From: Elmis aenea
Lineage: Eukaryota > Arthropoda > Insecta > Coleoptera > Elmidae
NCBI GenBank assembly: GCA_947652605.1
Contig: CANTFG010000257.1
Coordinates: forward strand, 310,001 to 374,000
Direction of reading: 5' to 3'
DNA: 64,000 bases
In this document: positions 41,640 to 51,190 of the stretch, piece by piece
How positions within the stretch are numbered: position 1 is the first letter of the stretch
How the letters are laid out: every line of letters starts with the position of its first letter
Made by a program: the position numbers and the translations under genes
Notes under the pieces: model-generated
Told to the model about the DNA's origin: nothing
Database searches by the model: none
Seen by the model: only the letters and a program-made list of their open reading frames with translations

Positions 41640-43170
41640 AAAATTTTGAAAATTTTGAATTTTTTTTCGAAAACGGCTCGTTACATTTTGTTCAAATTTT
41701 AGCATGTTATAGAGTTTAATTTTCTTAGTATAATGCCGTTTGTTTCAACTAGTTTGAAAATTAATTTACAAAGTTATTCAAAAAAGTAAAAATTTTGAAA
41801 ATTTTGAATTTTTTTCTCGAAAACGGCTCATACGATTTTGTTCAAATTTTAGTATGTTATAGAGTTTTATTTTCTTAGTATAATGCCGTTTGTTTCAACT
41901 AGTTTGAAATTTAATTTACAAAGTTATTCAAAAAAGTAAAAATTTTGAAAATTTTGAATTTTTTTCTCGAAAACGGCTCATACGATTTTGTTCAAATTTT
42001 AGTATGTTATAGAGTTTTATCTTCTTAGTATAATGCCGTTTGTTTCAACTAGTTTGAAATTTAATTTACAAAGTTATTCAAAAAATTAAAAATTTTGAAA
42101 ATTTTGAAATTTTTTTTCGAAAACAGCTCGTTACATTTTGTTCAAATTTTAGCATGTTATAGAGTTTAATTTTCTTAGTATAATGCCGTTTGTTTCAACT
42201 AGTTTGAAATTTAATTTACAAAGTTATTCAAAAAAGTAAAAATTTTGAAAATTTTGAATTTTTTTCTCTAAAACGGCTCATACGATTTTGTTCAAATTTT
42301 AGTATGTTATAGAGTTTTATTTTCTTAGTATAATGCCGTTTGTTTCAACTAGTTTGAAAATTAATTTACAAAGTTATTCAAAAAAGTAAAAATTTTGAAA
42401 ATTTTGAATTTTTTTTCGAAAACGGCTCGTTACATTTTGTTCAAATTTTAGCATGTTATAGAGTTTAATTTTCTTAGTATAATGCCGTTTGTTTCAACTA
42501 GTTTGAAAATTAATTTACAAAGTTATTCAAAAAAGTAAAAATTTTGAAAATTTTGAATTTTTTTCTCGAAAACGGCTCATACGATTTTGTTCAAATTTTA
42601 GTATGTTATAGAGTTTTATTTTCTTAGTATAATGCCGTTTGTTTCAACTAGTTTGAAATTTAATTTACAAAGTTATTCAAAAAAGTAAAAATTTTGAAAA
42701 TTTTGAATTTTTTTCTCGAAAACGGCTCATACGATTTTGTTCAAATTTTAGTATGTTATAGAGTTTTATCTTCTTAGTATAATGCCGTTTGTTTCAACTA
42801 GTTTGAAATTTAATTTACAAAGTTATTCAAAAAATTAAAAATTTTGAAAATTTTGAAATTTTTTTTCGAAAACAGCTCGTTACATTTTGTTCAAATTTTA
42901 GCATGTTATAGAGTTTAATTTTCTTAGTATAATGCCGTTTGTTTCAACTAGTTTGAAATTTAATTTACAAAGTTATTCAAAAAAGTAAAAATTTTGAAAA
43001 TTTTGAATTTTTTTCTCTAAAACGGCTCATACGATTTTGTTCAAATTTTAGTATGTTATAGAGTTTTATTTTCTTAGTATAATGCCGTTTGTTTCAACTA
43101 GTTTGAAAATTAATTTACAAAGTTATTCAAAAAAGTAAAAATTTTGAAAATTTTGAATTTTTTTTCGAAA
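41640..43170 (+). repeat. Sat1 duplication with 749-bp (5-monomer) period
   Basis: The AAACAGCTCG variant, a change in the otherwise constant AAACGGCTCG, occurs at 42,121 and 42,870, 749 bp apart, with matching flanking monomer classes. One more copy of the variant lies near 7,195, far to the left. Confidence 0.75.
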
Positions 43171-43319
43171 ACGGCTCGTTACATTTTGTTCAAATTTTAG
43201 CATGTTATAGAGTTTAATTTTCTTAGTATAATGCCGTTTGTTTCAACTAGTTTGAAATTTAATTTACAAAGTTATTCAAAAAAGTAAAAATTTTGAAAAT
43301 TTTGAATTTTTTTCTCTAA

Positions 43320-44970
43320 AACGGCTCATACGATTTTGTTCAAATTTTAGTATGTTATAGAGTTTTATCTTCTTAGTATAATGCCGTTTGTTTCAACTAG
43401 TTTGAAATTTAATTTACAAAGTTATTCAAAAAAGTAAAAATTTTGAAAATTTTGAATTTTTTTCTCGAAAACGGCTCATACGATTTTGTTCAAATTTTAG
43501 TATGTTATAGAGTTTTATTTTCTTAGTATAATGCCGTTTGTTTCAACTAGTTTGAAATTTAATTTACAAAGTTATTCAAAAAATTAAAAATTTTGAAAAT
43601 TTTGAAATTTTTTTTCGAAAACGGCTCGTTACATTTTGTTCAAATTTTAGCATGTTATAGAGTTTAATTTTCTTAGTATAATGCCGTTTGTTTCAACTAG
43701 TTTGAAAATTAATTTACAAAGTTATTCAAAAAAGTAAAAATTTTGAAAATTTTGAATTTTTTTCTCGAAAACGGCTCATACGATTTTGTTCAAATTTTAG
43801 TATGTTATAGAGTTTTATTTTCTTAGTATAATGCCGTTTGTTTCAACTAGTTTGAAATTTAATTTACAAAGTTATTCAAAAAATTAAAAATTTTGAAAAT
43901 TTTGAAATTTTTTTTCGAAAACGGCTTGTTACATTTTGTTCAAATTTTAGCATGTTATAGAGTTTAATTTTCTTAGTATAATGCCGTTTGTTTCAACTAG
44001 TTTGAAATTTAATTTACAAAGTTATTCAAAAAATTAAAAATTTTGAAAATTTTGAAATTTTTTTTCGAAAACGGCTCGTTACATTTTGTTCAAATTTTAG
44101 CATGTTATAGAGTTTAATTTTCTTAGTATAATTCCGTTTGTTTCAACTAGTTTGAAATTTAATTTACAAAGTTATTCAAAAAAGTAAAAATTTTGAAAAT
44201 TTTGAATTTTTTTCTCGAAAACGGCTCATACGATTTTGTTCAAATTTTAGTATGTTATAGAGTTTTATTTTCTTAGTATAATGCCGTTTGTTTCAACTAG
44301 TTTGAAATTTAATTTACAAAGTTATTCAAAAAATTAAAAATTTTGAAAATTTTGAATTTTTTTCTCGAAAACGGCTAATACGATTTTGTTCAAATTTTAG
44401 TATGTTATAGAGTTTTATCTTCTAAGTATAATGCCGTTTGTTTCAACTAGTTTGAAATTTAATTTACAAAGTTATTCAAAAAAGTAAAAATTTTGAAAAT
44501 TTTGAATTTTTTTCTCGAAAACGGCTCATACGATTTTGTTCAAATTTTAGTATGTTATAGAGTTTTATCTTCTTAGTATAATGCCGTTTGTTTCAACTAG
44601 TTTAAAATTTAATTTACAAAGTTATTCAAAAAATTAAAAATTTTGAAAATTTTGAAATTTTTTTTCGAAAACGGCTCGTTACATTTTGTTCAAATTTTAG
44701 CATGTTATAGAGTTTACTTTTCTTAGTATAATGCCGTTTGTTTCAACTAGTTTGAAATTTAATTTACAAAGTTATTCAAAAAAGTAAAAATTTTGAAAAT
44801 TTTGAATTTTTTTCTCTAAAACGGCTCATACGATTTTGTTCAAATTTTAGTATGTTATAGAGTTTTATCTTCTTAGTATAATGCCGTTTGTTTCAACTAG
44901 TTTGAAATTTAATTTACAAAGTTATTCAAAAAATTAAAAATTTTGAAAATTTTGAAATTTTTTTTTGAAA
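43320..44970 (+). repeat. Sat1 distant copy of the 13.5-15.1 kb block
   Basis: Three rare variants follow one another in the same order and spacing as at 14.6-14.9 kb: TAAGTATAAT (44,423 and 14,591), TAAAATTT (44,603 and 14,771) and TTTACTTTT (44,713 and 14,881). All are offset by exactly 29,832 bp. The order of monomer classes also agrees over about eleven monomers. One difference is ATGCCG near 43,381, where the left copy has ATGCTG at 13,549. The right copy continues into a different context after about 44,930. Confidence 0.85.
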
Positions 44971-46470
44971 ACGGCTCGTTACATTTTGTTCAAATTTTAG
45001 CATGTTATAGAGTTTAATTTTCTTAGTATAATGCCGTTTGTTTTAACTAGTTTGAAATTTAATTTACAAAGTTATTCAAAAAAGTAAAAATTTTGAAAAT
45101 TTTGAATTTTTTTCTCGAAAACGGCTCATACGATTTTGTTCAAATTTTAGTATGTTATAGAGTTTTATCTTCTTAGTATAATGCCGTTTGTTTCAACTAG
45201 TTTGAAATTTAATTTACAAAGTTATTCAAAAAATTAAAAATTTTGAAAATTTTGAAATTTTTTTTCGAAAACGGCTCGTTACATTTTGTTCAAATTTTAG
45301 CATGTTATAGAGTTTTATTTTCTTAGTATAATGCTGTTTGTTTCAACTAGTTTGAAATTTAATTTACAAAGTTATTCAAAAAAGTAAAAGTTTTGAAAAT
45401 TTTGAATTTTTTTCTCGAAAACGGCTCATACGATTTTGTTCAAATTTTAGTATGTTATAGAGTTTTATTTTCTTAGTATAATGCCGTTTGTTTCAACTAG
45501 TTTGAAATTTAATTTACAAAGTTATTCAAAAAATTAAAAATTTTGAAAATTTTGAAATTTTTTTTCGAAAACGGCTCGTTACATTTTGTTCAAATTTTAG
45601 CATGTTATAGAGTTTAATTTTCTTAGTATAATGCCGTTTGTTTCAACTAGTTTGAAATTTAATTTACAAAGTTATTCAAAAAAGTAAAAATTTTGAAAAT
45701 TTTGAATTTTTTTCTCGAAAACGGCTCATACGATTTTGTTCAAATTTTAGTATGTTATAGAGTTTTATTTTCTTAGTATAATGCCGTTTGTTTCAACTAG
45801 TTTGAAATTTAATTTACAAAGTTATTCAAAAAATTAAAAATTTTGAAAATTTTGAAATTTTTTTTCGAAAACGGCTCGTTACATTTTGTTCAAATTTTAG
45901 CATGTTATAGAGTTTAATTTTCTTAGTATAATGCCGTTTGTTTCAACTAGTTTGAAAATTAATTTACAAAGTTATTCAAAAAAGTAAAAATTTTGAAAAT
46001 TTTGAATTTTTTTCTCGAAAACGGCTCATACGATTCTGTTCAAATTTTAGTATGTTATAGAGTTTTATTTTCTTAGTATAATGCCGTTTGTTTCAACTAG
46101 TTTGAAATTTAATTTACAAAGTTATTCAAAAAATTAAAAATTTTGAAAATTTTGAATTTTTTTCTCGAAAACGGCTAATACGATTTTGTTCAAATTTTAG
46201 TATGTTATAGAGTTTTATTTTCTTAGTATAATGCCGTTTGTTTCAACTAGTTTGAAATTTAATTTACAAAGTTATTCAAAAAAGTAAAAATTTTGAAAAT
46301 TTTGAATTTTTTTCTCGAAAACGGCTCATACGATTTTGTTCAAATTTTAGTATGTTATAGAGTTTTATCTTCTTAGTATAATGCCGTTTGTTTCAACTAG
46401 TTTGAAATTTAATTTACAAAGTTATTCAAAAAATTAAAAATTTTGAAAATTTTGAAATTTTTTTTCGAAA
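44970..46470 (+). repeat. Sat1 array with scattered single-copy variants
   Basis: A-B alternating monomers with several changes I saw once or a few times only: TTTGTTTTAA near 45,028, ATGCTG at 45,331, AGTAAAAG near 45,382 and CGATTCTG near 46,031. No higher-order unit is apparent. Private changes become more common toward the right end of Sat1. Confidence 0.55.
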
Positions 46471-47821
46471 ACGGCTCGTTACATTTTGTTCAAATTTTAG
46501 CGTGTTATAGAGTTTAATTTTCTTAGTATAATGCCGTTTGTTTCAACTAGTTTGAAATTTAATTTACAAAGTTATTCAAAAAAGTAAAAATTTTGAAAAT
46601 TTTGAATTTTTTTCTCGAAAACGGCTCATACGATTTTGTTCAAATTTTAGTATGTTATAGAGTTTTATTTTCTTAGTATAATGCCGTTTGTTTCAACTAG
46701 TTTGAAATTTAATTTACAAAGTTATTCAAAAAATTAAAAATTTTGAAAATTTTGAAATTTTTTTTCGAAAACGGCTAATACGATTTTGTTCAAATTTTAG
46801 TATGTTATAGAGTTTTATTTTCTTAGTATAATGCCGTTTGTTTCAACTAGTTTGAAATTTAATTTACAAAGTTATTCAAAAAAGTAAAAATTTTGAAAAT
46901 TTTGAATTTTTTTCTCGAAAACGGCTCATACGATTTTGTTCAAATTTTAGTATGTTATAGAGTTTTATCTTCTTAGTATAATGCCGTTTGTTTCAACTAG
47001 TTTGAAATTTAATTTACAAAGTTATTCAAAAAATTAAAAACTTTGAAAATTTTGAAATTTTTTTTCGAAAACGGCTCGTTACATTTTGTTCAAATTTTAG
47101 CGTGTTATAGAGTTTAATTTTCTTAGTATAATGCCGTTTGTTTCAACTAGTTTGAAATTTAATTTACAAAGTTATTCAAAAAATTAAAAATTTTGAAAAT
47201 TTTGAAATTTTTTTTTGAAAACGGCTCGTTACATTTTGTTCAAATTTTAGTATGTTATAGAGTTTTATTTTCTTAGTATAATGCCGTTTGTTTCAACTAG
47301 TTTGAAATTTAATTTACAAAGTTATTCAAAAAATTAAAAATTTTGAAAATTTTGAAATTTTTTTTCGAAAACGGCTAATACGATTTTGTTCAAATTTTAG
47401 TATGTTATAGAGTTTTATTTTCTTAGTATAATGCCGTTGGTTTCAACTAGTTTGAAATTTAATTTACAAAGTTATTCAAAAAAGTAAAAATTTTGAAAAT
47501 TTTGAATTTTTTTCTCGAAAACGGCTCATACGATTTTGTTCAAATTTTAGTATGTTATAGAGTTTTATCTTCTTAGTATAATGCCGTTTGTTTCAACTAG
47601 TTTGAAATTTAATTTACAAAGTTATTCAAAAAATTAAAAATTTTAAAAATTTTGAAATTTTTTTTCGAAAACGGCTCGTTACATTTTGTTCAAATTTTAG
47701 CGTGTTATAGAGTTTAATTTTCTTAGTATAATGCCGTTTGTTTCAACTAGTTTGAAATTTAATTTACAAAGTTATTCAAAAAAGTAAAAATTTTGAAAAT
47801 TTTGAATTTTTTTCTCGAAAA
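46471..47821 (+). repeat. Sat1 higher-order repeat, 4-monomer unit of 600 bp, at the array edge
   Basis: The variant CGTGTTATAG, instead of CATGTTATAG, occurs at 46,501, 47,101 and 47,701, exactly 600 bp apart. I saw it nowhere else. Unit content is class B (CGTG), a class A or B-like monomer, class C with TTTTATTTT, then class A with ATCTT. Private changes CTTTGAAAAT (47,041) and TTTTAAAAAT (47,641) distinguish the copies. Confidence 0.8.
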
Positions 47822-47926
47822 CGGCTTATACGATTTTGTTCAAATTTTAGCATGTTATAGAGTTTAATTTTCTTAGTATAATGCCGTTTGTTTCAACTAG
47901 TTTAAAATTTAATTTACAAAGTTATT
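47822..47926 (+). repeat. Terminal, truncated and chimeric Sat1 monomer
   Basis: The last Sat1 monomer stops after base 105 of 150. Its start (TTATACGAT) is A-like, but AGCATG and TTTAATTTT are B-like, and it has TTTAAAATTT where most monomers have TTTGAAATTT. It is probably a recombinant monomer between classes, cut at the junction with Sat2. Confidence 0.8.
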
Positions 47927-47932
47927 TTCATT
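47921..47932. other. Sat1/Sat2 junction with 2-bp overlap
   Basis: The sequence matches Sat1 through GTTATT ending at 47,926 and matches Sat2 (CGTTTTCATTTTAAG) from 47,925 onward. The two families overlap by TT only. There is no target-site duplication, linker or mobile element. The pattern is typical of end joining or template switching between arrays, or of a mis-join in assembly. Confidence 0.9.
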
Positions 47933-47992
47933 TTAAGTAAGCCTGTTTGGAAGGGAGCAATTTGTAATTTTGGCAAGAATAAAATAAATGCG

Positions 47993-48009
47993 TTTGCGAA
48001 GCACGCAAA
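47993..48009. other. Sat2 dyad TTTGCG-AAGCA-CGCAAA (first example)
   Basis: Inverted repeat with 6-bp perfect arms and a 5-bp spacer in the GC-rich core of the monomer. It recurs in nearly every Sat2 monomer; one exception has TTTGCAAAG near 53,867. It has the same geometry (6-5-6) as the Sat1 dyad but an unrelated sequence. Confidence 0.75.
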
Positions 48010-48076
48010 AACGGGTGGTTTTATTTTTCCAAAATTTATACCACATTTTGAGATACATAAACATAACGTGCCCTAT

Positions 48077-48090
48077 CAATTTCAAAATTG
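48077..48090. other. Sat2 dyad CAATTT-CA-AAATTG (first example)
   Basis: A second inverted repeat in the Sat2 monomer, with 6-bp perfect arms and a 2-bp spacer. It is broken by CAGTTT at 51,281, 54,841 and about 63,285, by TAATTT at about 52,882, 56,442 and 60,181, and by AAAATG in the CTTATACAT subtype. Confidence 0.65.
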
Positions 48091-49120
48091 TGACTCGTGT
48101 CGTTTTCATTTTAAGTAAGCCTGTTTGGAAGGGAGCAATTTGTAATTTTGGCAAGAATAAAATAAATGCGTTTGCGAAGCACGCAAAAACGGGTGGTTTT
48201 ATTTTTCCAAAATTTATACCACATTTTGAGATACATAAACATAACGTGCCCTATCAATTTCAAAATTGTGACTCGTGTCGTTTTCATTTTAAGTAAGCCT
48301 GTTTGGAAGGGAGCAATTTGTAATTTTGGCAAGAATAAAATAAATGCGTTTGCGAAGCACGCAAAAACGGGTGGTTTTATTTTTCCAAAATTTATACCAC
48401 ATTTTGAGATACATAAACATAACGTGCCCTATCAATTTCAAAATTGTGACTCGTGTCGTTTTCATTTTAAGTAAGCCTGTTTGGAAGGGAGCAATTTGTA
48501 ATTTTGGCAAGAATAAAATAAATGCGTTTGCGAAGCACGCAAAAACGGGTGGTTTTATTTTTCCAAAATTTATACCACATTTTGAGATACATAAACATAA
48601 CGTGCCCTATCAATTTCAAAATTGTGACTCGTGTCGTTTTCATTTTAAGTAAGCCTGTTTGGAAGGGAGCAATTTGTAATTTTGGCAAGAATAAAATAAA
48701 TGCGTTTGCGAAGCACGCAAAAACGGGTGGTTTTATTTTTCCAAAATTTATACCACATTTTGAGATACATAAACATAACGTGCCCTATCAATTTCAAAAT
48801 TGTGACTCGTGTCGTTTTCATTTTAAGTAAGCCTGTTTGGAAGGGAGCAATTTGTAATTTTGGCAAGAATAAAATAAATGCGTTTGCGAAGCACGCAAAA
48901 ACGGGTGGTTTTATTTTTCCAAAATTTATACCACATTTTGAGATACATAAACATAACGTGCCCTATCAATTTCAAAATTGTGACTCGTGTCGTTTTCATT
49001 TTAAGTAAGCCTGTTTGGAAGGGAGCAATTTGTAATTTTGGCAAGAATAAAATAAATGCGTTTGCGAAGCACGCAAAAACGGGTGGTTTTATTTTTCCAA
49101 AATTTATACCACATTTTGAG

Positions 49121-51190
49121 ATACTTATACACAACGTGCCCTATCAATTTCAAAATTGTGACTCGTGTCGTTTTCATTTTAAGTAAGCCTGTTTAAAAGG
49201 GAGCAATTTTTAATTTTGGCAAGAATAAAATAAATGCGTTTGCGAAGCACGCAAAAACGGGTGGTTTTATTTTTCCAAAATTTATACCACATTTTGAGAT
49301 ACATAAACATAACGTGCCCTATCAATTTCAAAATTGTGACTCGTGTCGTTTTCATTTTAAGTAAGCCTGTTTGGAAGGGAGCAAACTGTAATTTTGGCAA
49401 GAATAAAATAAATGCGTTTGCGAAGCACGCAAAAACGGGTGGTTTTATTTTTCCAAAATTTATACCACATTTTGAGATACATAAACATAACGTGCCCTAT
49501 CAATTTCAAAATTGTGACTCGTGTCGTTTTCATTTTAAGTAAGCCTGTTTGGAAGGGAGCAATTTGTAATTTTGGCAAGAATAAAATAAATGCGTTTGCG
49601 AAGCACGCAAAAACGGGTGGTTTTATTTTTCCAAAATTTATACCACATTTTGAGATACATAAACATAACGTGCCCTATCAATTTCAAAATTGTGACTCGT
49701 GTCGTTTTCATTTTAAGTAAGCCTGTTTGGAAGGGAGCAAACTGTAATTTTGGCAAGAATAAAATAAATGCGTTTGCGAAGCACGCAAAAACGGGTGGTT
49801 TTATTTTTCCAAAATTTATACCACATTTTGAGATACATAAACATAACGTGCCCTATCAATTTCAAAATTGTGACTCGTGTCGTTTTCATTTTAAGTAAGC
49901 CTGTTTGGAAGGGAGCAATTTATAATTTTGGCAAGAATAAAATAAATGCGTTTGCGAAGCACGCAAAAACGGGTGGTTTTATTTTTCCAAAATTTATACC
50001 ACATTTTGAGATACTTATACACAACGTGCCCTATCAATTTCAAAATTGTGACTTGTGTCGTTTTCATTTTAAGTAAGCCTGTTTGGAAGGGAGCAATTTG
50101 TAATTTTGGCAAGAATAAAATAAATGCGTTTGCGAAGCACGCAAAAACGGGTGGTTTTATTTTTCCAAAATTTATACCACATTTTGAGATACATAAACAT
50201 AACGTGCCCTATCAATTTCAAAATTGTGGCTCGTGTCGTTTTCATTTTAAGTAAGCCTGTTTGGAAGGGAGCAATTTGTAATTTTGGCAAGAATAAAATA
50301 AATGCGTTTGCGAAGCACGCAAAAACGGGTGGTTTTATTTTTCCAAAATTCATACCACATTTTGAGATACATAAACATAACGTGCCCTATCAATTTCAAA
50401 ATTGTGACTCGTGTCGTTTTCATTTTAAGTAAGCCTGTTTGGAAGGGAGCAATTTGTAATTTTGGCAAGAATAAAATAAATGCGTTTGCGAAGCACGCAA
50501 AAACGGGTGGTTTTATTTTTCCAAAATTTATACCACATTTTGAGATACTTATACACAACGTGCCCTATCAATTTCAAAATTGTGACTCGTGTCGTTTTCA
50601 TTTTAAGTAAGCCTGTTTAAAAGGGAGCAATTTTTAATTTTGGCAAGAATAAAATAAATGCGTTTGCGAAGCACGCAAAAACGGGTGGTTTTATTTTTCC
50701 AAAATTTATACCACATTTTGAGATACATAAACATAACGTGCCCTATCAATTTCAAAATTGTGACTCGTGTCGTTTTCATTTTAAGTAAGCCTGTTTGGAA
50801 GGGAGCAATTTGTAATTTTGGCAAGAATAAAATAAATGCGTTTGCGAAGCACGCAAAAACGGGTGGTTTTATTTTTCCAAAATTTATACCACATTTTGAG
50901 ATACATAAACATAACGTGCCCTATCAATTTCAAAATTGTGACTCGTGTCGTTTTCATTTTAAGTAAGCCTGTTTGGAAGGGAGCAAACTGTAATTTTGGC
51001 AAGAATAAAATAAATGCGTTTGCGAAGCACGCAAAAACGGGTGGTTTTATTTTTCCAAAATTTATACCACATTTTGAGATACATAAACATAACGTGCCCT
51101 ATCAATTTCAAAATTGTGACTCGTGTCGTTTTCATTTTAAGTAAGCCTGTTTGGAAGGGAGCAATTTGTAATTTTGGCAAGAATAAAATA
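49121..51190 (+). repeat. Sat2 subtype-rich block with an 8-monomer (1,424-bp) echo
   Basis: This is the most variable part of Sat2. CTTATACAC followed by TTTAAAAGGG with TTTTTAATTTTGG appears near 49,124-49,210 and again 1,424 bp (8 monomers) later near 50,548-50,634. GCAAACTG occurs near 49,382, 49,738 and 50,984. The CTTATACAC/TTTAAAAGGG pair returns near 54,284-54,370 and 61,840-61,926. Confidence 0.7.

Larger units (their letters stand above)
1..47926 (+). repeat. Sat1: 150-bp AT-rich satellite array, about 319 monomers
   Basis: Continuous head-to-tail array with a 150-bp period. Taking CGGCT as monomer start, monomers begin at 1, 151, 301, 451 and so on, all in one orientation. The monomer starting at 901 has 33 G/C of 150 (22%). 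Class A reads CATACGAT after CGGCT and AGTATG at positions 28-33. Class B reads CGTTACAT or TGTTACAT, AGCATG and TTTAATTTT. A minor class C reads AATACGAT. A and B differ at about 6-7 positions in the first half, plus the 3' end. Recurrent variable sites are positions 6-11, 30, 44-47, 61, 84-86, 112-114 and 133-146. Almost all length variation (149 or 151 bp) lies in the T-run at about 134-143. No gene, RNA gene or transposon interrupts it. The array is open at the left window edge. I do not recognise the family. The length is close to a nucleosome core, so a heterochromatic or centromeric role is inferred, not shown. Confidence 0.97.
47931..49120 (+). repeat. Sat2 edge block of visibly identical monomers
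   Basis: The first six and two-thirds monomers after the junction show no difference from one another by eye. The first variant is CTTATACAC at about 49,124. Monomers at the edge of an array are usually the most diverged, so this edge looks young, recently moved, or the result of an assembly join. Confidence 0.8.

Noticed and set aside
1..47926. Assignment to a known satellite family or a species
   Set aside because: From memory neither monomer matches a family I can name, including the 178-bp Arabidopsis centromere repeat, which shares only its length with Sat2. A database search would decide.
48001..48022. CENP-B box in the Sat2 GC-rich core (ACGCAAAAACGGGT)
   Set aside because: The CGGG half and the central A fit the consensus, but the TTCG half is absent (GCAC at that position). 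In Sat1, TTCGAAAACGG has the halves in the wrong spacing.
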